Below are positions 16,822 through 25,722 of a stretch of DNA of 64,000 nucleotides, piece after piece (within the stretch, counting starts at the first letter, position 1; each line of letters begins with the position of its first letter). The stretch spans positions 1 to 64,000 of the forward strand of contig NZ_BOMG01000049.1 in assembly GCF_016862075.1 (NCBI RefSeq). Direction: 5' to 3'. Below the pieces are notes generated by a model. That model saw nothing but the letters and a program-made list of their open reading frames with translations, ran no database searches and was not told the origin of the DNA. A program made the translations under genes and the position numbers. This DNA is from Actinoplanes couchii. GTDB lineage: Bacteria > Actinomycetota > Actinomycetes > Mycobacteriales > Micromonosporaceae.

Positions 16822-17742
16822 TTACTTCGTTGAGGTGACGGCGCGGGCCAGAACTCCGAGGTTCGCCGGGCGCTCGGCGAGCCGGCGCATCAGGTAGCCG
16901 TACCACTGCTCGCCGTACGGCAGATAGACCCGGACGGTGTGCCCGCTCGCGGCCAGCCGGGCCTGCTCCTCGGGACGGACCCCGTAGAGCAGCTGGAACT
17001 CGTACTCCCCGGTGGAGCGGTCGAACCAGCGGGCCCGGTCCTCGGCGATCGCGATCAGCCGCGGGTCGTGAGTGGCCACCATCGGGTAACCCTCCCCGGA
17101 CATCAGGATGTTCAGACAGCGCACGAACGACTTGTCCACGTCCAGAGGCGACTGGAAGGCCACCGACTCCGGCTCCGTGTAGGCGCCCTTGCAGAGCCGC
17201 ACTCGTGAACCGGCGGTGGCCAGCTCCCGGCAGTCCCCCTCGGTCCGCCGCAGATGCGCCTGCAGGGCGGCGCCGGTGGACGGGAAGTCCTTCCGCAGCT
17301 CCAGGAGAGTCTCCAGAGTGGCGTCCGTGGTGCTGTGGTCCTCGGCGTCCAGGGTCACCGTGGTGCCCGCCTCGACGGCCGCGGCACAGACGGCGCGGGC
17401 GTGCTCGTACGCCAGTTTCTCGTCGATCCGCTGACCGAGGGCCGAGAGTTTGACGCTCACCTCGACCGCCGGGGTCAGGGCGAGGTCGCGGAGCCGGCCG
17501 AGCACCGCGAGGTACTCGTCCCGGGTCGCCACCGCCTGTTCGATCGTCCGGGTGTCCCCACCCAGATGGTCGAGGCTGACGGCCAGACCGTCGTCGGCGA
17601 GATCGCGGCTGACCCGCAGCACCTCGTCGGCGCCACGGCCGGCCACGAAGCGCTGCACGATCCCCCTGCTGACAGGGGCGGACTCGACCAGTCGCTCGAG
17701 CCGGGCGGACCCGGCCGCGGCGAGAAACAGGGAACGGAGCAT
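16822..17742 (-). CDS. Proline dehydrogenase
   Basis: The protein has 306 residues and is the FAD-dependent monofunctional PutA-type enzyme that oxidises proline to pyrroline-5-carboxylate. Motifs are VSVKLSALGQ, LDAEDHSTTDATL, RLCKGAYTEPESVAF, VATHDPRLIA and YEFQLLYGVRPEEQ. The C-terminal substrate helix reads RVYLPYGEQWYGYLMRRLAER. The partner P5C dehydrogenase is not in the window. The gene is divergent from the CGNR gene. Confidence 0.93.
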   Translation of the reverse strand: MLRSLFLAAAGSARLERLVESAPVSRGIVQRFVAGRGADEVLRVSRDLADDGLAVSLDHLGGDTRTIEQAVATRDEYLAVLGRLRDLALTPAVEVSVKLSALGQRIDEKLAYEHARAVCAAAVEAGTTVTLDAEDHSTTDATLETLLELRKDFPSTGAALQAHLRRTEGDCRELATAGSRVRLCKGAYTEPESVAFQSPLDVDKSFVRCLNILMSGEGYPMVATHDPRLIAIAEDRARWFDRSTGEYEFQLLYGVRPEEQARLAASGHTVRVYLPYGEQWYGYLMRRLAERPANLGVLARAVTSTK

Positions 17743-17864
17743 GCGCCGAGCGTAACCTCCGCGCCCGGCGCGGATCCTCGGGAGCGGTATCGATTCGCAC
17801 GCGCCGAACTCGACCGGGTATCGCCTACGTGCCCCATCGGGTCAGGTGCGGCTACCGTTGTCGG

Positions 17865-18404
17865 GTGAACTTCGATGCGTACGCCCGGACGGCGATAGAC
17901 CTCGTCAACGCCGGTCTGGACGATCTGGCCGGGTTGCGGGCCCTGTTCGCCGGCGACCAGGCGTGGATGCGCGATCAGGTCGCCGAGAAGGACCTGGCCG
18001 TCTTCCGCCGCGCGCAGCGCCGTCTGCGCCAGGTCTTCGAGCACGGCACGTCCGGTCAGGACGCCGACGCCGTGCAGGAACTGAACGGCCTCCTGGAGTT
18101 GTACCCGGTGCAGCCACGCATCTCCGGCCACGACGCCGGCGACTGGCACATGCACGTCACCAGCCGCGGCTCGTCGGTCAGCGCGGAGTATCTCGCCGGC
18201 GCCGCCTGGGGCCTGTCCGTCTGGCTCTGCGAGTACGGCAGCGCCCGCTTCGGCATCTGCGCCGACGAGCGGTGCGGCAACGTTTACCTGGACACCTCGT
18301 CCAACAACTGCCGGCGGTTCTGTTCGGAGCGGTGCGCGACCCGGTCGCACGTCGCCGCGCACCGGGCCCGCAAACGCGCCGCCGGGAGCCTCACCCCTGC
18401 GTGA
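17865..18404 (+). CDS. CGNR zinc-finger protein
   Basis: The protein has 179 residues. The N-terminal domain starts VNFDAYARTAIDLVN. The C-terminal zinc finger reads CADERCGNVYLDTSSNNCRRFCSERC (Cys pairs at about 140-165) and ends in a basic RKRAAG tail. CGNR proteins are presumed transcription regulators that bind DNA through this finger; no target is known here. GTG 17865 is chosen because the conserved N-terminus begins there. The last 14 bases overlap the convergent isomerase gene. Confidence 0.85.
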   Translation: MNFDAYARTAIDLVNAGLDDLAGLRALFAGDQAWMRDQVAEKDLAVFRRAQRRLRQVFEHGTSGQDADAVQELNGLLELYPVQPRISGHDAGDWHMHVTSRGSSVSAEYLAGAAWGLSVWLCEYGSARFGICADERCGNVYLDTSSNNCRRFCSERCATRSHVAAHRARKRAAGSLTPA

Positions 18405-19200
18405 TCGCCGGGGTCGGCTCCAGATGCTTGCGCGCGAACTCCAGCGACTCCCGCAGATCCGCCTCCCGGGCCGGGCGGCTCGCCGCTTTCCGGGTGGAGA
18501 CCTCCAGCGCCACCGAGCCGGTGAAACCACGCCCGGCCAGTGACCGCAGCAGCTCCGCGCACGGCTGATTACCCCGGCCGGGCACCAAGTGCTCGTCGCG
18601 GCCCTCGCCGGTGCCGTCGCCCAGGTGCACGTGCTTGAGGCCGGCGCCCATCTTGTCGGCCATCCCCAGCGCGTCGATGCGTGAGGCCGCACAGTGCGAC
18701 AGATCCAGCGTGTACGCGTCGAAGCCGGTCTCGGTCGGATCCCAGCCCGGGTTGTAGGGCACCACCCAGCGGCCGGCCATCTTCACCGGGAACATGTTCT
18801 CCACGGCGAAGATCAGGTCCGGATGCCGCATCTGGACCTTGGCGAGGCCCTCGGCGAAGTTACGGGCGTAGTCGCCCTGCCATCGGAACGGCGGGTGCAC
18901 CACCACCGTCGGGGCGCCGAGCGACTCGGCGAGCTGGGCGGCACGGGCCAGCCGCTCCCAGGGGTCGGAGCTCCACACCCGCTGGGTCACCAGCAGGCAG
19001 GGGGCGTGCACCGACAGGACCGGCACGTCGTAGTGGTCGGCCAGGCCCTTGAGGGCGCCGGCGTCCTGGCTGACGGCATCGGTCCACACCATGATCTCGA
19101 GGCCGTCGTAGCCGACCGTGGCCGCCATCTCGAACGCAGCCGCGGTCGGCTCCGGGAACACCGAGGAGCTGGAGAGAAGCACGGGTACGCGGGAAGTCAC
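18391..19200 (-). CDS. TIM-barrel sugar phosphate isomerase/epimerase family protein
   Basis: The 269-residue protein belongs to the AP-endonuclease-2/xylose-isomerase-like superfamily, with AATVGYDGLEIMVW, LSVHAPCLLV, VVHPPFRWQG, AVENMFPVK, LDLSHCAAS and HVHLGDGTGEGRDEHLVPG. The His, Glu and Asp residues in these strands fit a divalent-metal site. The reaction is unknown. It stands alone on the minus strand and overlaps the end of the CGNR gene by 14 bp. Confidence 0.8.
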   Translation of the reverse strand: MTSRVPVLLSSSSVFPEPTAAAFEMAATVGYDGLEIMVWTDAVSQDAGALKGLADHYDVPVLSVHAPCLLVTQRVWSSDPWERLARAAQLAESLGAPTVVVHPPFRWQGDYARNFAEGLAKVQMRHPDLIFAVENMFPVKMAGRWVVPYNPGWDPTETGFDAYTLDLSHCAASRIDALGMADKMGAGLKHVHLGDGTGEGRDEHLVPGRGNQPCAELLRSLAGRGFTGSVALEVSTRKAASRPAREADLRESLEFARKHLEPTPAITQG

Positions 19201-19285
19201 GCCCTCCAGCGTAGCCGCGTGTCACCGGGCCGGATATATCTGCTCTAAACGGTCACGATGCCCTGATGGGCGTACGCTGACCCGG

Positions 19286-20080
19286 ATGAGCCGCAAGACG
19301 CCGCCCCGGGAAGTACCGCTCGACTTCCCTCGCGAATGGATCGACTTCCTCGATCCCGCCGACGATCAGCACCTGGTCCGGGCCGACCTGACCTGGCTGC
19401 TCTCCCGATGGACGTGCGTCTTCGGCTCCGCCTGCCGGGGCATCCTGCCGGGCCGGGCCGAGGACGGCTGCTGCTCGCACGGCGCGTTCTTCACCGACGC
19501 CGACGACGAGAACCGGGTCAAGGCCGCGGTCCTCAAGCTGACCCCGCTGACCTGGCAGAACCATCGGCGCGGGTTCCGGAACTGGACCGAGATGGACACC
19601 GTGGACGGGACCAAGCCCGCGCGGCGTACCGCCACCCGCTCCGCCGACGGCCCGTGCGTCTTCCACAACGACGAGGACTTCGCCGGTGGCGGCGGCTGTG
19701 CCCTGCACGCCCAGGCGCTGCGGGACGGCAAACATCCGCTGGCCTACAAGCCGGACGTCTGCTGGCAGCTGCCGGTACGCCGCGAGCAGGACTGGATCAC
19801 CCGGCCGGACGGCACGAAGGTGCTGCAGTCGACGCTCACCGAGTTCGACAGGCGCGGCTGGGGGCCGGGCGGCCACGATCTGAACTGGTGGTGCACCTCG
19901 TCACCGGACGCCCACGTCGGGACCGAGCCGATGTACATCACCTACGCCCCGGAGCTGACCGAGCTGATCGGCGAGAAGGCTTACGCCAAGCTTGCCGAGC
20001 TGTGTGCCGCTCGGCTCAAGGCCGGTCTGCTCGCCGTGCACCCGGCGACCACCGCGGCTTCCACAATTCGACGAAAATGA
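19286..20080 (+). CDS. Cysteine-cluster protein of unknown function
   Basis: The protein has 264 residues. Cysteines occur in clusters: WTCVFGSACRG (C44, C50), GCCSHGAFF (C62, C63), GPCVFHND, GGCALHA, DVCWQLP and NWWCTSS. The spacing suggests a bound metal or iron-sulfur centre and resembles the YkgJ/DUF3109-type clusters; that relation is a guess. A well-conserved EPMYITYAPELTELIG stretch lies near the end. ATG 19286 is used. A long hairpin follows the stop and separates it from the convergent regX3. Confidence 0.6.
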   Translation: MSRKTPPREVPLDFPREWIDFLDPADDQHLVRADLTWLLSRWTCVFGSACRGILPGRAEDGCCSHGAFFTDADDENRVKAAVLKLTPLTWQNHRRGFRNWTEMDTVDGTKPARRTATRSADGPCVFHNDEDFAGGGGCALHAQALRDGKHPLAYKPDVCWQLPVRREQDWITRPDGTKVLQSTLTEFDRRGWGPGGHDLNWWCTSSPDAHVGTEPMYITYAPELTELIGEKAYAKLAELCAARLKAGLLAVHPATTAASTIRRK

Positions 20081-20085
20081 AGACA

Positions 20086-20133
20086 GGGATGCCCGGGATG
20101 ACCTGATCACGGGCAGGTCATCCCGGGCATCCC
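20086..20133. terminator. 20-bp perfect stem-loop between convergent genes
   Basis: Bases 20086-20105 are perfectly complementary to 20114-20133, with an 8-nt loop. It lies between the Cys-cluster gene (plus) and regX3 (minus) and is the longest perfect stem noticed in the window. It is likely a bidirectional terminator. Confidence 0.9.
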
Positions 20134-20171
20134 CATAGTCTCATGCAGGGTAGTCTCGTATCAAGTAAAGA

Positions 20172-20855
20172 TCATGGCTCGAATTTGTAACCGAGACCCC
20201 GCACCGTGACGATGTAGCGCGGCGCGGACGGCTCCGGCTCCACCTTGGAGCGCAGCCGCTTCACGTGCACGTCCAGCGTCTTGGTGTCACCGACGTAGTC
20301 GGCGCCCCAGACCCGGTCGATCAGCTGACCCCGGGTGAGCACCCGGCCGGCGTTGCGCAGCAGCAGCTCGAGCAGCTCGAACTCCTTCAGCGGCAGCTGG
20401 ACACCGGAACCGTCGACGGTCACCACATGCCGCTCCACGTCCATCCGGACCGGGCCGGCGGCCAGGGTCGGCGTGGTGACCTCGGCGGCCTCGGTGCCCT
20501 GCCGGCGGAGCACGGCACGGATCCGGGCGACCAGTTCCCGGGGGGAGTACGGCTTGGTGACGTAGTCGTCCGCACCGATCTCCAGGCCGACCACCTTGTC
20601 GATCTCGCTGTCCCGGGCGGTGACCATGATGATCGGAACCGCCGAACGCTGCCGCAACTGACGGCAGACCTCAGTGCCGGACATCTCCGGCAGCATCAGG
20701 TCGAGGAGCACGATGTCGGCACCGGTCCGGTCGAACTGCGTCAGAGCGGACGTGCCGGTCGCGGCGACCGAGACCTCGAACCCCTCCTTACGCAGCATGT
20801 ACGACAGGGCGTCGGAGAACGACTCCTCGTCCTCGACCACTAGCACGCGGGCCAA
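20172..20855 (-). CDS. regX3: RegX3/PhoP-type response regulator
   Basis: The 227-residue protein equals the length of mycobacterial RegX3. The receiver domain (1-120) has VVEDEESFSDAL, the phospho-Asp in VLLDLMLPEMSG, and TKPYSPRELVARI. The OmpR-type winged helix has LTRGQLIDRVWG and TLDVHVKRLRSKVE. It controls the phosphate-starvation response with SenX3. TTG 20855 (LARVLVVEDEE) with GGAAGGA upstream is preferred; an upstream start at 20888 would overlap the senX3 stop. The likely targets include the PHO-box region before phoU. Confidence 0.92.
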   Translation of the reverse strand: MARVLVVEDEESFSDALSYMLRKEGFEVSVAATGTSALTQFDRTGADIVLLDLMLPEMSGTEVCRQLRQRSAVPIIMVTARDSEIDKVVGLEIGADDYVTKPYSPRELVARIRAVLRRQGTEAAEVTTPTLAAGPVRMDVERHVVTVDGSGVQLPLKEFELLELLLRNAGRVLTRGQLIDRVWGADYVGDTKTLDVHVKRLRSKVEPEPSAPRYIVTVRGLGYKFEP

Positions 20856-20884
20856 TGCAGTTCCTTCCGTCGTCGGTGAACGGG

Positions 20885-22165
20885 TCAACGCCCGGTCACA
20901 CCGGACTCGATCTCAATCGCCGTCGGTGACGACGAGGGGGACTCAGGGGGACGCGCCGGTAGGCGCAGGGTGAACGTAGAACCGTCGCCGAGTGAACTGG
21001 TCACGTCGACGCGACCGCCGTGATTGGTGGCGATGTGCTTGACGATGGCCAGGCCGAGGCCGGTGCCACCGGTGGATCGGGACCGGGCCTGATCCGCGCG
21101 GTAGAACCGCTCGAAGACCCGTTCGACGTCGTGCGGGGCGATACCGATGCCCTGGTCGGTGACGTCGATCTCGATCCAGTCGTCGGTGTGCCGCATGGTG
21201 AGCGAGACCTTGGTGTCCTCGCCCGAGTACGCGATCGCGTTCTCCACCAGGTTGGTGACGGCGGTGGCGATCTGGCTGTCACTGCCGTACACCATGGAGC
21301 CCTTCGGCCCCTCGTACGCGATCTCGATGCTCTTCGCCGACGAGGTCGTGCGGGTCCGGTCGATCACCTCGGCGATCACCCAGTCCAGCGAGACCGGCTC
21401 CGGGTTGGGCAGCGGCTCGGCACCCTGCAGACGGGTGAGTTCGAGCAGCTCGTTGACGAGCCGGCCCATCCGGGCGGACTCGTGGTGGATCCGCTCGGCG
21501 AACCGGCGGGCGGCCAGCAGATCCTCGGACTGGGTCTCCATCTCGGCCTCGGGCAGCTGCGTCGCGTCGAGCAGCGCCTCGGCCAGCAGCTGGAGCGCCC
21601 CGATCGGGGTCTTCAGCTCGTGACTGACGTTGGCCACGAAGTCCCGCCGGACCCGGGCCAGCCGGTGCGACTCGGTCACGTCGGCGGCCTCGACCGCCAC
21701 GTGTGTCGCGTTCAGCGCGACGGCCCGCAGGTGCAGGCCGAGCGGGGCGTGCCCGCCCCCGGCCCGCCCACGGGGCAGATCGAGCTCCACCTCACGGCGG
21801 ACACCGGTCCGGCGCACCTGGCCGGCCAGGGTCCGCAGGATCGGATGGGCCGCGATGGTGCCCGGTGCTCCGCCGGAGCGGAGCAGGCCCATGGCCCGCG
21901 CGGCCGGATTGACCAGAACCGGGTGATCGTCGGCGTCGAGGACGACGACTCCCACCCGTAGCGAATCGAGGCTCTTCCGTCCGAGCCCCTTGAGGCCGTG
22001 TTTGCCTCCCGGGCGATCGTCGTCCGGTTCGATGTCGGCGCTCCCCTCAGGTCCTCCGGTCCGAGCCTCTCCGCCCGGTCGGCGAATTCGGGCAAGGGCG
22101 AGTCCCGCTCCCACGCCGACGGCAAGCGCGGCAGCAACCATGCCGATGGCGTAATCCCACTCCAC
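20885..22165 (-). CDS. senX3: SenX3/PhoR-type sensor histidine kinase
   Basis: The protein has 426 residues. One clear N-terminal membrane segment (IGMVAAALAVGVGAGLALA) precedes a PAS-like region (about 70-160). The DHp helix holds the phospho-His in NVSHELKTPIGALQLLAEAL. The ATPase domain has LVENAIAYS, VTDQGIGIAPHD and GGTGLGLAIVKHI. It phosphorylates RegX3, encoded 29 bp downstream. Mycobacterial SenX3 has two membrane segments; only one is evident here. The gene is divergent from phoU across a PHO-box-like region. Confidence 0.92.
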   Translation of the reverse strand: MEWDYAIGMVAAALAVGVGAGLALARIRRPGGEARTGGPEGSADIEPDDDRPGGKHGLKGLGRKSLDSLRVGVVVLDADDHPVLVNPAARAMGLLRSGGAPGTIAAHPILRTLAGQVRRTGVRREVELDLPRGRAGGGHAPLGLHLRAVALNATHVAVEAADVTESHRLARVRRDFVANVSHELKTPIGALQLLAEALLDATQLPEAEMETQSEDLLAARRFAERIHHESARMGRLVNELLELTRLQGAEPLPNPEPVSLDWVIAEVIDRTRTTSSAKSIEIAYEGPKGSMVYGSDSQIATAVTNLVENAIAYSGEDTKVSLTMRHTDDWIEIDVTDQGIGIAPHDVERVFERFYRADQARSRSTGGTGLGLAIVKHIATNHGGRVDVTSSLGDGSTFTLRLPARPPESPSSSPTAIEIESGVTGR

Positions 22166-22237
22166 GCTGCGATCGTAGGGTCATTGTTTACCTAGACCCC
22201 AGGGCTATTACGGCAAATCGGTCGCGCGTCGAACAAT

Positions 22238-22281
22238 GTTCACCGCCAGGCCCGGCGTCGTTCACCGGTGTTCACGTTGAG
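22238..22281 (+). promoter_or_regulatory. PHO-box-like direct repeats upstream of phoU
   Basis: GTTCACCGCCA (22238-22248), a degenerate unit (22249-22259), GTTCACCGGTG (22260-22270) and TTCACGTTGAG (22271-22281) lie in an 11-bp register. Streptomyces PHO boxes are 11-bp direct repeats near GTTCACC in the same phoRP-phoU intergenic position. RegX3/PhoP binding is therefore expected. Confidence 0.75.
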
Positions 22282-22347
22282 GCCGTTCCACACACATAGC
22301 GTGAGCTGCGAACACCCGGCCGTATCGCCACTGAAAGAGGAAATGGA

Positions 22348-23019
22348 ATGCGCGAGGAGTACCAGGCCGATCTGGTCGAGGTGAGCCGTCTGCTGGTGAC
22401 CATGGCGGAGTCGGTCCGCGCGGCGCTGCGCAAGGCGACCTCGGCCCTGCTGACCGCCGACCTGAAGGCCGCCCAGGCCGTGATCGAACGCGACTCCGAG
22501 GTCGACGTGCTCTACGAGCAGGTCGAGATCAAGGTCGCCGACACCATCGCCCGGCAGGCGCCGGTCGCCTCCGACCTGCGCCGGGTCATCACCGCCCTGC
22601 ACATCGCCGCCGACCTGGAGCGGATGGGCGACCTGGCCGAGCACGTGGCGAAGACCGCGGCCCGCCGGCACCCGTCCCCGGCCGTCCCGGCGGAGCTGCG
22701 CCCGGCGTTCAAGGGCATGGCCGAGGTCGCCGACCAGATGGCCGAGAAGATCACCAACCTGCTCGCCAAGCCGAACGTGGAGCTGGCCGCTCAGCTGGAG
22801 AAGGACGACGACGCGATCGACGACCTCGAGCGCGAGCTGTTCAAGATCATGCTGGCCGACGACTGGCCGTACGGCGCGGAGACCGCGATCGACGGCGCCC
22901 TGCTGGGCCGCTTCTACGAGCGCTACGCCGACCACGCCGTCAACATCGGTGAGCACCTGATCTACCTGGTCACCGGCGAGACCGCCGCGTCCGTCGAGGG
23001 CGGGACCACCGAAGCCTGA
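22348..23019 (+). CDS. phoU: PhoU phosphate-signalling accessory protein
   Basis: The 223-residue, all-helical protein has the two PhoU repeats: one near REEYQADLVEVSRLLVTMAESVRAAL in pieces, with the metal-ligand motif DLERMGDLAEHV, and a second with ERYADHAVNIGEHLIYL. PhoU links the Pst transporter to SenX3 so that the kinase is held off when phosphate is plentiful. The gene is divergent from senX3-regX3, as in other actinobacteria, with GAAAGAGGAAATGG around ATG 22348. The pst genes are not in the window. Confidence 0.93.
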   Translation: MREEYQADLVEVSRLLVTMAESVRAALRKATSALLTADLKAAQAVIERDSEVDVLYEQVEIKVADTIARQAPVASDLRRVITALHIAADLERMGDLAEHVAKTAARRHPSPAVPAELRPAFKGMAEVADQMAEKITNLLAKPNVELAAQLEKDDDAIDDLERELFKIMLADDWPYGAETAIDGALLGRFYERYADHAVNIGEHLIYLVTGETAASVEGGTTEA

Positions 23020-23030
23020 TCCACGCGACG

Positions 23031-23063
23031 AAGGCCGGGCCACCACGGGGGTGGCCCGGCCTT
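23031..23063. terminator. Stem-loop between phoU and gpmA
   Basis: AAGGCCGGGCCAC (23031-23043) pairs perfectly with GTGGCCCGGCCTT (23051-23063) around a 7-nt loop, between convergent phoU and gpmA. A likely bidirectional terminator. Confidence 0.88.
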
Positions 23064-23077
23064 CTCCGTGTGCGGTG

Positions 23078-23827
23078 TTACTTCTTGCCCTGGTTGGCGA
23101 CCGCCGCGGCGGCCTCCTTCGCGGCGACCGGGTCGAGGTAGGTCCCGCCCTTGGTGATCGGGCGCAGGTTCTCGTCCAGGTCGTAACGCAGCGGGATGCC
23201 GGTCGGGATGTTCAGCCCGGCGATCGCCTCGTCGGAGATGTCGTCGAGGTGCTTGACGATCGCGCGCAGCGAGTTGCCGTGCGCCGCGACCAGCACCGTC
23301 TTGCCGGCCCGCAGGTCCGGGACGATCGCGTCGTACCAGTACGGCAGCGCGCGGACCAGCACGTCCTTCAGGCACTCGGCCGTCGGCAGGATCTCCGGGG
23401 CGAGGTCGGCGTAACGCGCGTCGCCGTCCTGGGCGAACTCGGAGCCGGCCTCGATCGGGGGTGGCGGCACGTCGAACGAACGGCGCCAGAGCATGAACTG
23501 CTCCTCGCCGTACGTCTCCAGGGTCTGCTTCTTGTCCTTGCCCTGCAGGGCGCCGTAGTGACGCTCGTTGAGCCGCCAGTGACGCTTCACCGGGATCCAG
23601 TGCCGGTCGGAGATGTGCAGTGCGATCTCGCTGGTGCGGATCGCGCGGCGGAGAAGGCTGGTGTGCACCACGTCGGGCAGCACCCCCTGCTCCTTGAGAA
23701 GCTCGCCGCCGCGCCGGGCCTCGGCCTCACCCTTGGCGTCCAGGTCGACGTCGACCCAGCCGGTGAAGAGGTTCTTCGCGTTCCACTCGCTGTTGCCGTG
23801 CCGCAGCAGCACCAGGGTTCCAGTCAT
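23078..23827 (-). CDS. gpmA: 2,3-bisphosphoglycerate-dependent phosphoglycerate mutase
   Basis: The 249-residue enzyme interconverts 3- and 2-phosphoglycerate in glycolysis. The phospho-His motif is LVLLRHGNSEWNAKNLFTGW, and the second catalytic His is in VLVAAHGNSLRAIVKHL. The substrate loop has LNERHYGALQGKDK. ATG 23827 is chosen; upstream in-frame codons lack family similarity. In Mycobacterium tuberculosis gpm1 also sits beside senX3-regX3 and mshA, so the neighbourhood is conserved. Confidence 0.96.
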   Translation of the reverse strand: MTGTLVLLRHGNSEWNAKNLFTGWVDVDLDAKGEAEARRGGELLKEQGVLPDVVHTSLLRRAIRTSEIALHISDRHWIPVKRHWRLNERHYGALQGKDKKQTLETYGEEQFMLWRRSFDVPPPPIEAGSEFAQDGDARYADLAPEILPTAECLKDVLVRALPYWYDAIVPDLRAGKTVLVAAHGNSLRAIVKHLDDISDEAIAGLNIPTGIPLRYDLDENLRPITKGGTYLDPVAAKEAAAAVANQGKK

Positions 23828-23961
23828 GGGTTCATCTTCCCCCGTGGCCGGTGAGGGCGTAGGGCCACCCGTCACGTGTCCGCCGCCACAGCGAAACTCG
23901 CTTGCGCCGGACCCCGACATGTAAGGGAATAAGTCTCGATCAACACTTACGGGGAGGTTCG

Positions 23962-25209
23962 GTGCGAGGGTGGCTACGGCAGACCGCGGGAGGACTGCCC
24001 CGGCAGTTCTGGTTCCTCTGGACCGGGACTCTGATCAACCGGGTCGGCTCGTTCGTCGTCCTCTTCCTGAGCATCTACCTGACCAGTGACCGGGGCTTCT
24101 CGCAGAGCCAGGCCGGCCTGGTCCTCGGGGTGTACGGGGTGGGCGGCGCGATCGGCACGATGACCGGCGGTGTGCTGTCCGACCGCTGGGGCCGCCGGCC
24201 GACCCTGCTGGTCGCCCAGTTCGGCGCGTCGGTGCTGATGCTCGGGCTCGGCCTGGCCCACACGTACCCGCAGATCCTGGTCGCGGCCTTCACGCTCGGC
24301 CTGTTCGCCGAGGGCGCGCGCCCGGCGTTCGGCGCCATGATGATCGACGTGGTGCCGGAGGTGGACCGGGTCCGGGCCTTCTCGCTGAACTACTGGGCGA
24401 TCAACCTCGGGTTCGCGCTGGCCGCGGTGTGCGCCGGTCTGGCCGCCCAGGTGGACTACCTGATCCTCTTCGTGGTCGACTCGGCCAGCACCCTGATCAC
24501 CGCGGTGATCAGCCTGATCTTCCTGGCCGAGACCCGGCCGGCCCGCTCCCCGGCGGCGATCGCCGCGGTGGCGCCCACCGGCGCCGGGCTCGGTGGCGCG
24601 TGGCGGGACCGGGTCTTCCTGACCTTCGTCGGGCTCAACTTCCTCACCGTGCTGGTGATCTTCCAGCACGGGTCGACGCTGTCCCTCTCGATGATCGCCG
24701 ACGGGTTCACCGCCGCCGACTACGGCACGATCATCGCGGTGAACGGCGTGCTGATCGTGTGCGGCCAGCTCTTCGTGCCCCGGCTCATCCAGGGGCGGGA
24801 CAGCGCCCGGGTGCTCGCGGTCGGCGCCCTGCTGGTCGGCGCCGGCTTCGGGCTGGTCGGCGTCGCCGGGTCGGCTCTGGCACTGGCCGGCACCGTGGTG
24901 ATCTGGACGCTCGGCGAGATGCTGCAGTCGCCGAGCAACGCGGCCACCATCGCCGCGCTCGCCCCGAGTGCCCTGCGGGGGCGTTACCAGGGGCTCAACT
25001 CGCTGTCCTGGCAGGCCGGGTCGGCGCTGGCCCCGATCTTCGGTGGCCTCATGCTGCAGAACGCCGGGGACACCGCACTGTGGGTGACCTGCTTCGTGAT
25101 CTGCGTGCTGGTGGCGGCCGGTCAGGTGCTCGCCGGGCCGGCACGGTCACGGCGGGCGGCGCAGATGCGGGAGCACGAGGCGGCAAGGTCGGACATCTCG
25201 GCTGATTGA
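23962..25209 (+). CDS. MFS transporter
   Basis: The protein has 415 residues and about 12 hydrophobic segments. The MFS signature between segments 2 and 3 reads GGVLSDRWGRRPTLL. The first segment starts QFWFLWTGTLINRVGSFVVLF. The last 20 residues are charged. It resembles drug/metabolite exporters; the substrate cannot be read. GTG 23962 has GGGGAGG at good spacing. It is divergent from gpmA and stands alone. Confidence 0.85.
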   Translation: MRGWLRQTAGGLPRQFWFLWTGTLINRVGSFVVLFLSIYLTSDRGFSQSQAGLVLGVYGVGGAIGTMTGGVLSDRWGRRPTLLVAQFGASVLMLGLGLAHTYPQILVAAFTLGLFAEGARPAFGAMMIDVVPEVDRVRAFSLNYWAINLGFALAAVCAGLAAQVDYLILFVVDSASTLITAVISLIFLAETRPARSPAAIAAVAPTGAGLGGAWRDRVFLTFVGLNFLTVLVIFQHGSTLSLSMIADGFTAADYGTIIAVNGVLIVCGQLFVPRLIQGRDSARVLAVGALLVGAGFGLVGVAGSALALAGTVVIWTLGEMLQSPSNAATIAALAPSALRGRYQGLNSLSWQAGSALAPIFGGLMLQNAGDTALWVTCFVICVLVAAGQVLAGPARSRRAAQMREHEAARSDISAD

Positions 25210-25722
25210 AGCGCCGGCGGCGGCGGACGACACCCATCCCCATAGGCGCCGCCCGCACTAACCGCCGGTCTCGGGTCGCGCCGTCCCCCAACGGCTCATG
25301 CCACCCGTCCCCAAACGCCGGACCGCGGCGATCATTGCTGATCGACCCGTTCCCCGAACTGACGGTTCGGCGTCCATCGACCACGCTAGTTGGGGCAGTC
25401 AAGCCTCACAACCCGATTTCGTGTCGACATCTGTCTCAACCGTCACATTGCCGAACAACCAACCGATCGGATGATCCGCCAATCACTCGTCCGGGTTTGT
25501 CGGGATGGAAGAAATAACGACTCTTACTCCCCGGTAACAACGGAAGCGGGAAATGGCGGCCCCAGGAAAATCCCAGGTGTCCGCCAGCCGACTGTCAGTA
25601 CCCAGGATCGCAACAGCCCATACATCGATAGGCAACAAACTCGTGGCCGACACGAATCCGCGCCGTTTGCGCTAACCGGGTCGAGATTGGACTCCGCCAC
25701 ACGGATAGACCGGACTTGATGA
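25210..25722. other. 513-bp intergenic region without a supported gene
   Basis: The segment lies between the MFS gene and the convergent ybjN-like gene. Its base composition is less GC-rich than its neighbours after about 25400, with several A runs. Short frames are open on the plus strand, but none has a ribosome site, codon bias or recognisable protein. No clear terminator, tRNA or riboswitch was seen. It could hold an unannotated small RNA. Confidence 0.5.

Noticed and set aside
25390..25719. 109-codon plus-strand frame in the gap before the ybjN-like gene
   Set aside because: No ribosome site, atypical codon use for this genome and no recognised protein.
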